Below, in pieces: positions 8,891 to 18,078 of a DNA stretch of 64,000 nucleotides. The notes under the pieces are model-generated. The model searched no databases, was not told the DNA's origin, and saw nothing but the letters and a program-made list of their open reading frames with translations. Location of the stretch: the NCBI GenBank assembly GCA_026707225.1, contig JAPOXG010000001.1, positions 65,201-129,200 of the forward strand, written 5' to 3'. A program made the translations under genes and the position numbers. The number at the start of each line of letters is the position of its first letter. Positions within the stretch are counted from its first letter, which is position 1. The stretch comes from Chloroflexota bacterium. GTDB lineage: Bacteria > Chloroflexota > Anaerolineae > Aggregatilineales > Phototrophicaceae.

Positions 8891-9868
8891 ATGATGGCGA
8901 CCGGTGAACGCGCGGATGAATGCGGGCAGCTATATGAAGGCGTCAGTTTGAGCTTTCAAGAGATCAACCGAGCGAATGTATCGTCGCTGCGCTGCATGGC
9001 ATCTGTGCGATTCGGCTGGATATCGCAGCTGTGTTGGTCGCCCGGCGGCGACAAGCTGGCGCTTGGCGGCGGTGATGGAATCGCGATATACGTCCGCGGC
9101 TTTGGCGGCGCGCCAACCCTTCGACTGCGCGCGCAGGCGGGGCCGGTCAAAGACATCGCTTTCAGCCCCGATGGAAAGCTGCTGGCAGCGGGCAGCGCCG
9201 ACATGACGATTGCGCTTTACAGACTCGCTGGCGCTCGAGCGTCCCTTGCTCAAACATTGCGCGGCCACAGCGGTTCAGTCGAAGCGCTCGCCTTCAGCCC
9301 GGATGGGAGCGTATTGGCGTCGGCCGGCGCGGATAAGGCAATTCGGCTTTGGTCGGTCGGGGCGGGCGAACAATCGCAAGCGCTCAGCGGTCATACGGAT
9401 GAAGTAACTTCGCTTTGTTTTGCTTACGACAGCCGGCGTCTTTATTCAGCGGGACGGGATGGCATGATTCGCGGCTGGGATACCGAGGCGCGGATTGCGC
9501 CTGAAGTCATCGGCCGCCACGATGATTGGATACGGCGCATCGTCTTGCGGCCCGGGCATGCGGCGCTGGCTTCCGCGAGCCGCGACATGATGATCTGCCT
9601 CTGGTCTCTGGGTGAAGGCGCGGGACCGCAGTCTTGGCTGGCGCATCCGGACGGGGTCGATGCCTTGGCTTTCTCTCCCGATGGGGCGTTGCTGGCGAGC
9701 GGCGGCCGGGACCATGCGGTTCGAATCTGGGATGTCGAGTCGACGCGAGCGTTGACGGTTTTGTCGGCGCACCGGCGGCCCGTGCTGGCGCTCGAGTTCA
9801 ATCCCGCTGGCACGATGCTGGCCTCTGGCGCCGGCGACAATCAGGTGATGGTGTGGGCGGTTGCCTGA
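8891..9868 (+). CDS. WD40 repeat protein, one seven-bladed propeller
   Basis: The protein consists almost wholly of seven WD40 units ending in dipeptides such as LW, IW or VW. Clear units include FSPDGKLLAAGSADMTIALY, FSPDGSVLASAGADKAIRLW, FSPDGALLASGGRDHAVRIW and FNPAGTMLASGAGDNQVMVW. The units close a single propeller of about 300 residues. No kinase, protease or signal peptide is attached, so it is probably a cytoplasmic scaffold with unknown partner. The start is placed at MMATGERADE (8891), because the longer frame begins with an arginine-rich stretch upstream of a TATAAT box. Confidence 0.88.
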   Translation: MMATGERADECGQLYEGVSLSFQEINRANVSSLRCMASVRFGWISQLCWSPGGDKLALGGGDGIAIYVRGFGGAPTLRLRAQAGPVKDIAFSPDGKLLAAGSADMTIALYRLAGARASLAQTLRGHSGSVEALAFSPDGSVLASAGADKAIRLWSVGAGEQSQALSGHTDEVTSLCFAYDSRRLYSAGRDGMIRGWDTEARIAPEVIGRHDDWIRRIVLRPGHAALASASRDMMICLWSLGEGAGPQSWLAHPDGVDALAFSPDGALLASGGRDHAVRIWDVESTRALTVLSAHRRPVLALEFNPAGTMLASGAGDNQVMVWAVA

Positions 9869-9949
9869 ATGTTTTCTGCGATATGGCGCGGCGCCGCCAT
9901 TGGGACTAGAATGCGCCGCAAGTGTGAGGGCAAGCCGAGGAACGGTATA

Positions 9950-10441
9950 ATGAGCGAATTGGGAACGACCTGGAGCCAGGTGCGCGAGCGCCAGATTGGT
10001 TCCATGCGGCTGGGCTGCGAGATTCTGGGCCATATCCTGCGGAATGTCTCAGCTGATGAAGCGCGGAGCTTGCGGGACGGTCCAGACGGATGGTCGATCG
10101 TAGAAGTCGTCTGCCACCTGCGCGACTTCGATGAGATTTTCCACAAGCGCGCGATTATGATGCTGGCGGGTGACCATCCACAGCTGCCGGCTTATGATCA
10201 TGAGGCGATGGCGATTGAGCGCGATTATCAGAGGGAATCGCTCGCCGATGCCTACGGCGCGCTTCAGGCTTCTCGCGCGCGCTTTGCGGCTTTCTTCGAG
10301 GCTCTGACCCCGGCGCAATGGGCGCGCGGCGGCGACCATCCCGAGCGCGACAGCTTTTGCATGACCGATGCCCTGATGCAGGTTGGGGCGCATGACCTGG
10401 ATCATCTCGAACAGATCACGCGCGTTTTGGCGCAGGTCTGA
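9950..10441 (+). CDS. DinB family (DinB_2) protein
   Basis: From the ATG at 9950 the product is 163 residues, typical for the DinB four-helix bundle. Candidate metal ligands are the histidine in EVVCHLRDFDEIF (about residue 54) and the two in GAHDLDHLEQI near the C-terminus, matching the three-histidine site of the family. DinB-like proteins include thiol-dependent S-transferases, but most are uncharacterised. A GAGG ribosome site lies upstream. The longer frame from 9869 adds a non-conserved segment. xpt follows 39 bases downstream. Confidence 0.85.
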   Translation: MSELGTTWSQVRERQIGSMRLGCEILGHILRNVSADEARSLRDGPDGWSIVEVVCHLRDFDEIFHKRAIMMLAGDHPQLPAYDHEAMAIERDYQRESLADAYGALQASRARFAAFFEALTPAQWARGGDHPERDSFCMTDALMQVGAHDLDHLEQITRVLAQV

Positions 10442-10480
10442 GCGGAGTTGGGCTCATGACTGGGTGCATGGAGCGGACAA

Positions 10481-11059
10481 ATGAAAGCATTGATTGAGCG
10501 GATTCGGGCGGAAGGCGTCAACCTCGGCGGCGGCATTCTCAAAGTCGACAGCATCATCAATCACCAGCTTGATCCGGCTTTGATGGCGGAAATGGGCGCG
10601 GCCATCGCTGCGCGTTTCAGCGGCACGCCAGTCGATCGCATTTTGACCGCGGAGATTTCGGGCATCGCGCCGGCGCTGATGACTGGCATTGAAATGAATG
10701 TGCCGGTGGTCTACGCGCGCAAGCGGAAACCGATCACGATGTCGGGTCCGGTCTTTCTTGAGACGGCGCCAAGCCATACGAAAGGCGGTGAAACCTTGCT
10801 GTTGGTATCGGCGGAATTCCTCAAGGCGGGTGAAAATGTGCTGATCATTGATGACTTTCTCGCGACCGGCAAGACCTTGCTGGCGCTGGCACGGATTGTT
10901 TTGAGCGCGAAAGCCAACTTGGTCGGCGTTGGCGTCGTGGTGGAAAAGACCTTTGAAGGCGGCCGCGCGGCGATGCGGGCGCACTATGATGTGCCGATTC
11001 ACGCTTTGGCGACCATTAGCGCCATGGAGGGCGATACCATCACCGTTCAGGATGTTTGA
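10481..11059 (+). CDS. xpt: Xanthine phosphoribosyltransferase
   Basis: The 192-residue protein has the Xpt layout: LNPAL-like LDPALMAEMGA near the N-terminus, the hood region, and the PRPP-binding loop VLIIDDFLATGKTLLAL (about residues 125-141). VPVVYARKRKP and GVGVVVEKTFEGG are also typical of Xpt. The enzyme salvages xanthine to XMP with PRPP in the cytoplasm. A GGAGCGG ribosome site precedes the ATG. I see no purine riboswitch upstream; the 39 bases after the DinB gene are too short. It ends 9 bases from the convergent oxidoreductase. Confidence 0.95.
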   Translation: MKALIERIRAEGVNLGGGILKVDSIINHQLDPALMAEMGAAIAARFSGTPVDRILTAEISGIAPALMTGIEMNVPVVYARKRKPITMSGPVFLETAPSHTKGGETLLLVSAEFLKAGENVLIIDDFLATGKTLLALARIVLSAKANLVGVGVVVEKTFEGGRAAMRAHYDVPIHALATISAMEGDTITVQDV

Positions 11060-11068
11060 GCGGTGTCG

Positions 11069-12139
11069 TCAGAGCTTGACCGCCGCCCCAATCCGCGCGG
11101 ATTCTTGCGCAGCCAGGGCGAATTGAAGCACAGCGCGTCCCTCCTCGCCGGTTAAGCTTGGCGGCTCGCCGGCGAAATAAGCGTCGATGAAATGCTTGGT
11201 CGAGTTGATGAAGCTGTGCTCCCAGCCGACCGGCATATCTGAAAAGCCCCGCGTCTGCCGGTCTTTGTACATCAGCACCGGCGGCGCGTCCATCATTTTG
11301 CCATGCCCGCGGGTCACCCAAATCACGCCTTTGCTGCCGGTGATTTCAATGCGGTCGTCCTGCGCGTAGTGTTGGGTGTCGAGCTGCAGCTCCGGCGAAT
11401 AAACCGCTTCCAGCGAGCCATAGCGATTGTTCGGGAATTTCCAGGAGACGATTGCCGGGGCGTCGAGGTAGTCGCCGGGCGCGATTTCTGTGCTGCCGAT
11501 CCAGGCGTGGACTTCTTGCGCCAAGCCCATGAAATGCCAGCCCAGAGCAAACTTGTGATGGCCATCATCAAATATCAGGGGCCCGCCGCCGCACTCTTCC
11601 GGATTCAAGCGCCAAGCCCGCGCCGATGGCGGCACTTGCCATTCTGTTGGGCTGACGCCGGAGTTGCTCTTGATGCGAATCGTGAGCAGGTCGCCGATTT
11701 CGCCATTGTCAATCAAGGCTTTGGCGCGCTGCACCGGCGGATAGAAGATGAAGTTTTCATATACTTTCAGAATGACATCGGCTGCATGCGCCGCCGCTAT
11801 CATTTCGTCGGCTTGCGCGAGATTCAGCGCCATTGGCTTTTGCACCGAGATGTGCTTTCCCGCCGCGGCCGCATCGAGCGTCGCCCGGAAATGCAAATGA
11901 TGCGGCAGCAGAATCTCCACCAGATAGATGTCTTCCAATTCCAGCAGGTCATGATAATTGGAGAAAACTCGCGTCGGCGGAACGCGCCACTTCCGCGCGC
12001 GCTCGTGAGCCAATTCCAGGTTGCTGTCGCAAAGGGCGACGAGCTCAGCGCGTTCGTCGTCCAGGTAGGCCAAGGCATGCAAGTCGGAGATTCGTCCCGT
12101 TCCGATGAAAGCGGCGCGCAGCTTTTCCATGTTAGACAT
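11069..12139 (-). CDS. Gfo/Idh/MocA family oxidoreductase
   Basis: The 356-residue product has an N-terminal Rossmann domain (LRAAFIGTGRISDLHALAYL, G-x-G-x-x-x), the family motif around QKPMALNLAQADEM with the catalytic-type lysine (the EKP position, here QKP), and a C-terminal domain including GGGPLIFDDGHHKFALGWHF (about residue 187). These enzymes oxidise or isomerise sugars or cyclitols with NAD(P); the substrate is not determinable. Glu to Gln in the EKP motif is a small oddity. An alternative start is the methionine at residue 4. The gene stands alone on the minus strand. Confidence 0.88.
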   Translation of the reverse strand: MSNMEKLRAAFIGTGRISDLHALAYLDDERAELVALCDSNLELAHERARKWRVPPTRVFSNYHDLLELEDIYLVEILLPHHLHFRATLDAAAAGKHISVQKPMALNLAQADEMIAAAHAADVILKVYENFIFYPPVQRAKALIDNGEIGDLLTIRIKSNSGVSPTEWQVPPSARAWRLNPEECGGGPLIFDDGHHKFALGWHFMGLAQEVHAWIGSTEIAPGDYLDAPAIVSWKFPNNRYGSLEAVYSPELQLDTQHYAQDDRIEITGSKGVIWVTRGHGKMMDAPPVLMYKDRQTRGFSDMPVGWEHSFINSTKHFIDAYFAGEPPSLTGEEGRAVLQFALAAQESARIGAAVKL

Positions 12140-12456
12140 CTCTATCGCTGGTTTCGGTTTCGCTCAATGGTATTACTGATTGTCGCTTCTGTTAATGGCT
12201 GGCTGCGGGCGACGCCTTTGACAATATGGCTGTTCAACCAATCGGGGCGGGCCTCGGGCGACCGGCGCGAATCCCGAACTCGCGCACATTGGCAAGGACT
12301 GGCTGTGTGCGTTCCAAGGATCGCTGCACCATTTGGCGGGCGCGAAAAGGCAGTATCATAGATTCTGAGCGCACTTATCATTCGCGAGCGTTGTCATGGC
12401 TGGCTGGCCAATGATACAATGTGAGTGCGCGGTCCAGAAGCGGGCGCGAGGTGAGC
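12140..12456. other. Intergenic region between divergent genes
   Basis: About 316 bases separate the Gfo/Idh/MocA gene from the GNAT-like gene. A good rightward promoter lies at its right end. On the left no clear leftward promoter was found. No gene or RNA fold was recognised in the remainder. Confidence 0.4.
12391..12420 (+). promoter_or_regulatory. Sigma-70 promoter with extended -10
   Basis: TTGTCA (12391-12396) and TACAAT (12415-12420) are 18 bases apart, with TGA directly before the -10 as an extended -10 (TGATACAAT). It sits 37 bases before the start at 12457. Confidence 0.6.
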
Positions 12457-13458
12457 ATGCACAGTCAAACAGACGCGCATACGATGAAACTGCTAGATCT
12501 GCCGCTGATGCTGCGTTTGAAGCAGAAGGCCATCGTTTTGCACAGCGAGCTCGGTTTGACCGAAGACGCGCGCGGCCAGAGCAGCGCCGCTCTGTCGAGC
12601 ATTGTCTTTCCCCGCGGGCTGCATACGCTGGTTGCGAACCACGAAGACAAAGATGTCGTCGGGCAATTCCGCTATCGCCCTGGCGAAACGAATGCGCATA
12701 TTGTCTGCCTGGCGCCGACGCTGGAAGGACATGAAGACGATACGATTTGGCTGCACATGCTCGACGCGATGGCTGAGGGTGCAGGCAGAAATGGCGCGCA
12801 TACCTTGGTGGGAGAAGTGGAGCTGAGCCACCGTCTATTTGAAACCATGCGCCGCGCGGGCTACGCCGTCTATTCGAGGCAGGTCATTTGGCGGCACGGA
12901 CCGGTCGCAGCCGGGTTGGCGCCGGCTCGTTTGACGGTCACTGAAGAGACCGAGGACGACCAGATTGGCATCGCCGCCTTGCTCGGCTGTACGATACCGC
13001 GGATCTTGCAGACAGTCCTAGGACCGTCAACAGACATGGCTGGCTTGGTCTTCCGCAAGGAAGGGCAAATCGAAGCTTATGTCGCCTATTCGGAAGGCAA
13101 GCATGGCGTCTATCTGATGCCATATCTTCATCCGGAAGTGCTATGCGACGCGCCCGATATCGTCTCCGCCTCGTTGCGGCAAATCGACCGCTGTCGCAAA
13201 TTGCCGGTTTATATTTGTGTGCGCGGCTATCAAGGCTGGATGGAAAACGCGATGCTCGATCTGGGTTTCGATCCCTGGCTGGAACAGGCGGTGATGGTCA
13301 AGCACTTGACCGCCGGCGTCCGGCAGACGTCGTTTGAGAGCGTCAAGCTGGCGACCAGCGGCGGACAGAAGCCGGCCGCCACGCTGAGAATGCTCGGTGA
13401 CGATGACGCTCGGCGGTCGAGAGTCTCTGGCTCGAGGCGCGTATTGCCGCGCCTGTGA
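12457..13458 (+). CDS. GNAT-like protein of unknown substrate
   Basis: From the ATG at 12457, preceded by a GAGGTGAG ribosome site, the product is 333 residues. The middle resembles a degenerate acetyltransferase fold: GQFRYRPGETNAHIVCLAP, ALMDAMAE-like LHMLDAMAEGAG and LVGEVELSHRLFETMRRAGYAVYSRQVIW, the end of which resembles the GNAT E-x-x-G-F/Y-x-x-x segment. A second half with KLPVYICVRGYQGWMENAMLDLGF repeats that pattern, so it may be a tandem of two GNAT-like halves. No clean acetyl-CoA loop is visible. The R3H ATPase gene follows 63 bases downstream and the two are probably cotranscribed. Confidence 0.6.
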   Translation: MHSQTDAHTMKLLDLPLMLRLKQKAIVLHSELGLTEDARGQSSAALSSIVFPRGLHTLVANHEDKDVVGQFRYRPGETNAHIVCLAPTLEGHEDDTIWLHMLDAMAEGAGRNGAHTLVGEVELSHRLFETMRRAGYAVYSRQVIWRHGPVAAGLAPARLTVTEETEDDQIGIAALLGCTIPRILQTVLGPSTDMAGLVFRKEGQIEAYVAYSEGKHGVYLMPYLHPEVLCDAPDIVSASLRQIDRCRKLPVYICVRGYQGWMENAMLDLGFDPWLEQAVMVKHLTAGVRQTSFESVKLATSGGQKPAATLRMLGDDDARRSRVSGSRRVLPRL

Positions 13459-13521
13459 TTGCATGGACAGGCAACGACAACTGCGTCTGAAAATCCTAAT
13501 GGGAGGACAGCCACCCGATAC

Positions 13522-15144
13522 ATGGACAAACGCATAACTGACGATTTTGACATACTCAAAAATATACTGCCGACGCGGATTCGCAGCGCGATTGATGAGT
13601 ATGGCGAAACCAGCAGACTCCTGGAAATCGTCCTGGATCTAGGACGGATGCCCGCCGCCAGATACATCGATAATGAATTCGAACTCTCGGACAGCGAGGT
13701 GACAGAGGCTGATCTGCGTCAGCTGATTGATGAGTTGGGCGAGTTTGACGACGACAATCGCGCCGGCGTTGAACGTTCGTTGCATCGGATTTCCGCCATT
13801 CGCAATCGCCGCGGCAAGATCGTCGGCTTGACTGTGCGCGTCGGGCGGGCGGTCTACGGCACCATCGACATCATCGCCGATCTGATTGAAACCGGGCAGA
13901 GCGTGCTGCTGGTGGGTCCTCCGGGCGTGGGCAAGACGACGCTGCTGCGCGAGGCGGCGCGCGTTCGGGCGCGGGACAAGCGCGTGGTGATCGTCGATAC
14001 CTCCAACGAAATTGGCGGCGATGGCGATATCCCGCATCAGGCGGTGGGCAAAGCGCGGCGCATGCAGGTATCGCAGCCCGATCGCCAGCATGAGGTCATG
14101 ATCGAGGCGGTGGAGAACCACAATCCGGAAGTCATCATCATCGATGAAATCGGTCGAGAGCTGGAAGCCATGGCGGCGCGCACGATTGCCGAGCGCGGCG
14201 TGCAGCTGATCGGCACGGCGCATGGCAACACGCTGGAAAACTTGCTGCTCAACCCGACCTTGTCCGACTTGATCGGCGGCATCGAATCGGTGACTTTGTC
14301 GGACGACGAGGCGCGCCGTCGCGGCACACAGAAAGTCGTGCTGGAGCGGCGGACGGCGCCGACCTTCGATATCATGATCGAGATTCAAGCGCGCGATCGA
14401 CTGGTGGTGCATGCGGATGTGGCGACAGCGGTGGATGCGATGCTGCGCAACCGTCCCTTGCCGGCTGAACAGCGCGCAAGAGATAAGACGGGCGCCATTC
14501 AGGTCAGCGAGTACTTGCCGGAAACGGATTCACGTTCCGCGCCCGCCCGGCATGGCGGCCCGCAGCGCAGCGGCAGCAGCCAGACGATCCAGGCGCATGT
14601 GGTGCGGGGCAACCGCGACAACGGCAAAACGCGCAGCGAGATGAAAGATGAAGCCGGGGGCCTTGACGGGCGCCATCTGCGAACGATCAGTGTCTACGCC
14701 TATGGCGTGGCGCGCAACCGATTGGAGCAGGCGGCGCGTCGGCTCTCAGTGCCCTTGCTGCTCACCGATGATTTTGGCGAGGCTGAGGCGATTGTCACCC
14801 TGAAGACGCATTATCGCCGCCGGCCGCGTTTAATCAGCGATGGCGAAAAGCGAGGATTGTCCATCTATGTCTTGCGCGCCAACACGGTGACGCAAATGGA
14901 GAATTTCCTGGTGGATCTATTCCGCTTGAACGGGCGGCGCGATGCCGATGTCTTCGGCGAGGCGCTGCTGGAAGCGGAACAAGCCATCAGTCGCATACGC
15001 GCGGGAGAAGACTATATCGACCTAAGGCCGCAAGCATCGCAAGTGCGCAAACGCCAGCATCAATTGGCGCGGCAAGCGCGGATGCAGTCGGCCAGCGTCG
15101 GCGATGAACCGCGGCGTTACGTGACCATCTATCGCGGCGCCTGA
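13522..15144 (+). CDS. SpoIIIAA-like AAA ATPase with C-terminal R3H domain
   Basis: This 540-residue protein has an N-terminal region, then a P-loop ATPase of the SpoIIIAA/Ycf45 type: Walker A LVGPPGVGKTTLLREAAR (about residue 132), VVIVDTSNEIGGDGDIPH and Walker B VIIIDEIG (about residue 206). After a linker comes a strand-rich domain (VYAYGVARNRLEQAAR). The last 40 residues are an R3H-type segment (VRKRQHQLARQARM, ending RRYVTIYRG), which binds single-stranded nucleic acid in other proteins. The family is common in Chloroflexota and cyanobacteria, with unknown role. The start MDKRITDD is preferred over a TTG at 13459. An ARMT1-like phosphatase gene follows 27 bases later. Confidence 0.88.
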   Translation: MDKRITDDFDILKNILPTRIRSAIDEYGETSRLLEIVLDLGRMPAARYIDNEFELSDSEVTEADLRQLIDELGEFDDDNRAGVERSLHRISAIRNRRGKIVGLTVRVGRAVYGTIDIIADLIETGQSVLLVGPPGVGKTTLLREAARVRARDKRVVIVDTSNEIGGDGDIPHQAVGKARRMQVSQPDRQHEVMIEAVENHNPEVIIIDEIGRELEAMAARTIAERGVQLIGTAHGNTLENLLLNPTLSDLIGGIESVTLSDDEARRRGTQKVVLERRTAPTFDIMIEIQARDRLVVHADVATAVDAMLRNRPLPAEQRARDKTGAIQVSEYLPETDSRSAPARHGGPQRSGSSQTIQAHVVRGNRDNGKTRSEMKDEAGGLDGRHLRTISVYAYGVARNRLEQAARRLSVPLLLTDDFGEAEAIVTLKTHYRRRPRLISDGEKRGLSIYVLRANTVTQMENFLVDLFRLNGRRDADVFGEALLEAEQAISRIRAGEDYIDLRPQASQVRKRQHQLARQARMQSASVGDEPRRYVTIYRGA

Positions 15145-15171
15145 ACCATTTCCGTTGTTGACAGGCAAACA

Positions 15172-16395
15172 ATGACCGATAGAACCGAGCGTCCGGCGCC
15201 GATTCGCACGGACAAGAGCAACGCCTTCGCCAACAATACGATGCGCGTTCGTCTTCCGGCCATCATCGACGAGACGATTGCCCTCAATCCCGATTATCCG
15301 CCCGACATCACAGGAGGCTTGCGCCGGCTGCGGAATGAAATCGCGTCTGGGGCGCGCATCGACAATATGAAGCTGCGTCCCACCGGCGATGAAGCGTCCT
15401 GGTCCAGCGCTTGGCGAAAGCAGCGTGATATTGTCGGGGGCGAGCCGAACTGGCACGATGCGGAATGGTTTTTCGCCGAGACTTACGCTTATCGCTGTTT
15501 GATCGAAGCGGCGCGCTGGCACGAGAGCGGGCGCGATCCCTTCTTGCCCAAGAAGCTTGAGGAGCTACATAGCGACGCGCTCTGGCAGCTGATCGAACGC
15601 GCGTACCAGCCGCTGGATTCGCCCGATTGTGAAGTGCGTCGCGCCGTTGAGTTCGCGCTGTGGGGCAATCGCATCGACCTCAGCTATGCGGCGTCGATGG
15701 CGCGGGGCACCGAAATCGGCGCGGATGATTTGCTGGTGGATGACCGCGATATTCTGATGGCTTTTCTCCGTGAATCGCGCCTGTCTTCGCAAGCTTTTCG
15801 GGGTCGCGCGCCGGTGCACATCGTTGCCGACAACGCCGGCAGTGAATTGGCGATGGATCTGGCGCTGAGCGAGACATTGCTGCGCCATGTGACGTCATCG
15901 GTGGTGATATGGCTGAAGGCGCATCCGACCTTTGTCAGCGATGCCACGCCGGCCGATGTATGGATGATGCTGGCTGAGATGGATCGGCGGAGCGGGCGGG
16001 CGGCCGCGCTTGCCGGGCGATTGCGCGCCGCCTGGGCCGAGGAGCGACTGCGTTTCTTGCCGCACCCATACTGGAACAGCAGTCGCTTTTTGTGGGACTT
16101 GCCGGCGCCGCTCTGGAAGCAGCTTAATGGCGCGCGCCTGGTCATCATCAAAGGCGACGCCAACTATCGGCGCACGGTGGGCGACGCCATCTGGAGCCCG
16201 CACACTCCCTTCGGAGATGTGGTGAATTATCTGGATGCGCCGGCGCTCTGTCTGCGCACACTGAAGAGCGACCCGGTGGTCGGTTTGCCGTCAGCGGAGA
16301 CCGCGGAACAGCTAGTCCGCAGTGATCCGGATTGGCGCGTGAACGGCAAACGGGGTTTGATTCAATTCAAAGGTCAGACGTCGAAGAGCCAGTAA
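15172..16395 (+). CDS. DUF89/ARMT1-like damage-control phosphatase family protein
   Basis: The 407-residue product matches the DUF89 fold best known from human ARMT1 and yeast YMR027W. It shows HIVADNAGSELAMDLALSE (about residues 217-235), with the metal-binding D-N pair, and LVIIKGDANYRRTVGD (about residues 323-338), the K-G-D-x-N-Y-R motif. Members are metal-dependent phosphatases acting on sugar phosphates and related damaged metabolites. The N-terminus is helical, and W-rich segments such as WHDAEWFFAETYAYR are typical. It is probably cotranscribed with the R3H ATPase. Its 3' end overlaps the end of the convergent gene by 22 bases. Confidence 0.88.
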   Translation: MTDRTERPAPIRTDKSNAFANNTMRVRLPAIIDETIALNPDYPPDITGGLRRLRNEIASGARIDNMKLRPTGDEASWSSAWRKQRDIVGGEPNWHDAEWFFAETYAYRCLIEAARWHESGRDPFLPKKLEELHSDALWQLIERAYQPLDSPDCEVRRAVEFALWGNRIDLSYAASMARGTEIGADDLLVDDRDILMAFLRESRLSSQAFRGRAPVHIVADNAGSELAMDLALSETLLRHVTSSVVIWLKAHPTFVSDATPADVWMMLAEMDRRSGRAAALAGRLRAAWAEERLRFLPHPYWNSSRFLWDLPAPLWKQLNGARLVIIKGDANYRRTVGDAIWSPHTPFGDVVNYLDAPALCLRTLKSDPVVGLPSAETAEQLVRSDPDWRVNGKRGLIQFKGQTSKSQ

Positions 16396-16874
16396 GTCGC
16401 GGTGGCTGGGTAATCGCGCTCAAGCCAAGCCATGACTTTCCGCGGCAGCAGGCGCAGCAGCAGGTCGCCTGAATCTTCCAATTCGGGATCGAGGACATAT
16501 TTTTCGACATAGCGCGCTGTAATCTTCTTGAGAAGCGCCGCGGGGACCATCGCCTCAACCGCGCGGCCTTCGAAGATCACAGCCTCGTCGCCGCTGTCCA
16601 GATGGATGACGACGCGGTTGTCCCGCGCGATATTGCGCGCCTTGACTGAATGCTTGTCGGCGCCAAAATAAAATACGCCCTCGACCCATACGCCCCATAC
16701 GGGAACGCTGTGAGGGCGGCCATCGGCGCAAACGCTGCAGATCCAGTAGTTGCGCGCTTCGTTCATCTGTCGGTCGACCCAGTCCCAGGTCAGCATGGCG
16801 TCAACGTCCCCAGGCATGACGCCGTAGTGGGGCATATTGGGGCGATGGCGCCGCGCTTTCGCCGGCTGGATCAT
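16374..16874 (-). CDS. Pyridoxamine-5'-phosphate-oxidase-like flavin/F420-binding protein
   Basis: The 166-residue protein has a split-beta-barrel PPOX pattern: NYWICSVCADGRPHSVPVWGVW (about residues 42-63), VFYFGADKHSVKARNIARDNRVVIHLD and a strand ending VIFEGRAVE. This is the layout of FMN- or F420-binding PPOX-family enzymes. The C-terminus ends YWLFDV. The cofactor cannot be assigned with certainty. It lies 28 bases downstream of dnaN and may be read from the same transcript. An alternative start is the methionine at 16835. Confidence 0.78.
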   Translation of the reverse strand: MIQPAKARRHRPNMPHYGVMPGDVDAMLTWDWVDRQMNEARNYWICSVCADGRPHSVPVWGVWVEGVFYFGADKHSVKARNIARDNRVVIHLDSGDEAVIFEGRAVEAMVPAALLKKITARYVEKYVLDPELEDSGDLLLRLLPRKVMAWLERDYPATATYWLFDV

Positions 16875-16902
16875 GCTATGGCTGTCAGAGCGAGCACGTC
16901 CG

Positions 16903-18027
16903 CTATTTGCTCATCGGCATGATGACGTGAACGAAGTCTTCGCGATTCTCTGGTTTGAGCACGCCGGGGTTCTCGGGACCGTTGCTCTGGAAGACGACGC
17001 GCTCTTCGCTGATGACGCGAAGCACATCAATCAGGTAGCGGATATTAAATGAGATATCGAGCGGCTCGCCTTCGGCGGTGGCGTCCAGCATGCCCTCGCT
17101 GTCGCCGCGCTCGGCGCTCTTGCCGCCGATGAGCACTTCCGCCGGTTCGCCCGGATTCGGGGCTGGCTTCACTTGCAGATTGGCGCTGTTGGCGTTGTCA
17201 CGGGCGAAGATCTCGGCGCGCTGGCAGACGACGAGCAGATCGTTGGTGTACATGACGGTGGAGGTGACGAAGGAGCGTGGGATAATCGAGGCAAAGTCGG
17301 GAAAGCGCCCCTCCAGCAGTTGTGACGAGATCAACACATTCGGCGCGAAGAAGGTGATGCTGTTGCGCTGAGTCGGCAATGAGACGCCAACTTCATGCTC
17401 ATCTTCGACGATGCGCGCTACTTCGCTCATGGCGCGCGCCGGCACGACCATATCTTGCCGTTCGTCGAAGCTCTCGCCGATCTCGGCAGTGCGCACAGCC
17501 AGACGATAACCGTCGGCGGCCGCCATCGTCATCGTTTGGCCTTCAAGCTGGAGGTAAACGCCGGTGAGAATCGGTCGATTCTGCTCGCGCGCGGCGGCGA
17601 AGGCGGTCTGGTTAATCATCTCGCGCAAGGTTTCGCCCGGGACTTGCAGATCGGCGCTTTCGTTGTGATTGATGGGCGGGAACTCATCGGCGTCGATGCC
17701 GCGAATGTTGGAAGTCTGAACGCCGCAGCGCAGATGCACAGTATGGGTGGCCGCATCCAGACGCAGGTCCACCCGTTCCGGCGACAGGCTGCTGACCAAT
17801 TCGCTGAAGGTCCTGGCGGGGAGCGTGATGCTGCCGGTTTGCTCCACCTTGGCGCCAACCCAGATGCTGATGCTCAATTCGAGGTTGGTGGCGGAAATCT
17901 TCAGGCGCGAATCTTCCGTCTCCAACAGGACATTGGCGAGGACGGGCAGGGGCGGGTTGCTGTCAACCGCCTTGGTGACGATGCTCAGGCTCCTCGCCAG
18001 ATTTTCTTGCAGGACGCTAACAATCAT
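16903..18027 (-). CDS. dnaN: DNA polymerase III sliding clamp, beta subunit
   Basis: The 374-residue product shows the three repeated clamp domains. It starts MIVSVLQENLARSLSIVTKAVD, has PVLANVLLET (about 28-37), LPARTFSELVSSL, GIDADEFPPI (about residue 117), and ends in HVIMPMSK, the typical C-terminus that includes M-P-M. As a dimer it encircles DNA and holds polymerase III and other clamp-binding proteins. An AGAGG ribosome site precedes the ATG. In many bacteria dnaN lies next to dnaA and oriC; here the neighbours are unrelated and I see no cluster of DnaA boxes. Confidence 0.98.
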   Translation of the reverse strand: MIVSVLQENLARSLSIVTKAVDSNPPLPVLANVLLETEDSRLKISATNLELSISIWVGAKVEQTGSITLPARTFSELVSSLSPERVDLRLDAATHTVHLRCGVQTSNIRGIDADEFPPINHNESADLQVPGETLREMINQTAFAAAREQNRPILTGVYLQLEGQTMTMAAADGYRLAVRTAEIGESFDERQDMVVPARAMSEVARIVEDEHEVGVSLPTQRNSITFFAPNVLISSQLLEGRFPDFASIIPRSFVTSTVMYTNDLLVVCQRAEIFARDNANSANLQVKPAPNPGEPAEVLIGGKSAERGDSEGMLDATAEGEPLDISFNIRYLIDVLRVISEERVVFQSNGPENPGVLKPENREDFVHVIMPMSK

Positions 18028-18060
18028 GGTTTACCTCTATTTTCGCTGCGCGGCGCCGGC

Positions 18061-18078
18061 CTTCGACAAGCGTCGAAG
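18061..18078. repeat. Perfect hairpin in the dnaN leader
   Basis: CTTCGAC and GTCGAAG form a 7-bp inverted repeat with a 4-base loop. A TATACT box for leftward transcription lies at 18112-18117, so the hairpin would be in the dnaN 5' leader. It has no T-run on the minus strand, so it is not an obvious terminator. Confidence 0.45.

Noticed and set aside
9946..9951. Consensus TATAAT just before the DinB gene
   Set aside because: It overlaps the chosen ATG (9950), so a start from it would fall inside the coding sequence; no -35 was found.
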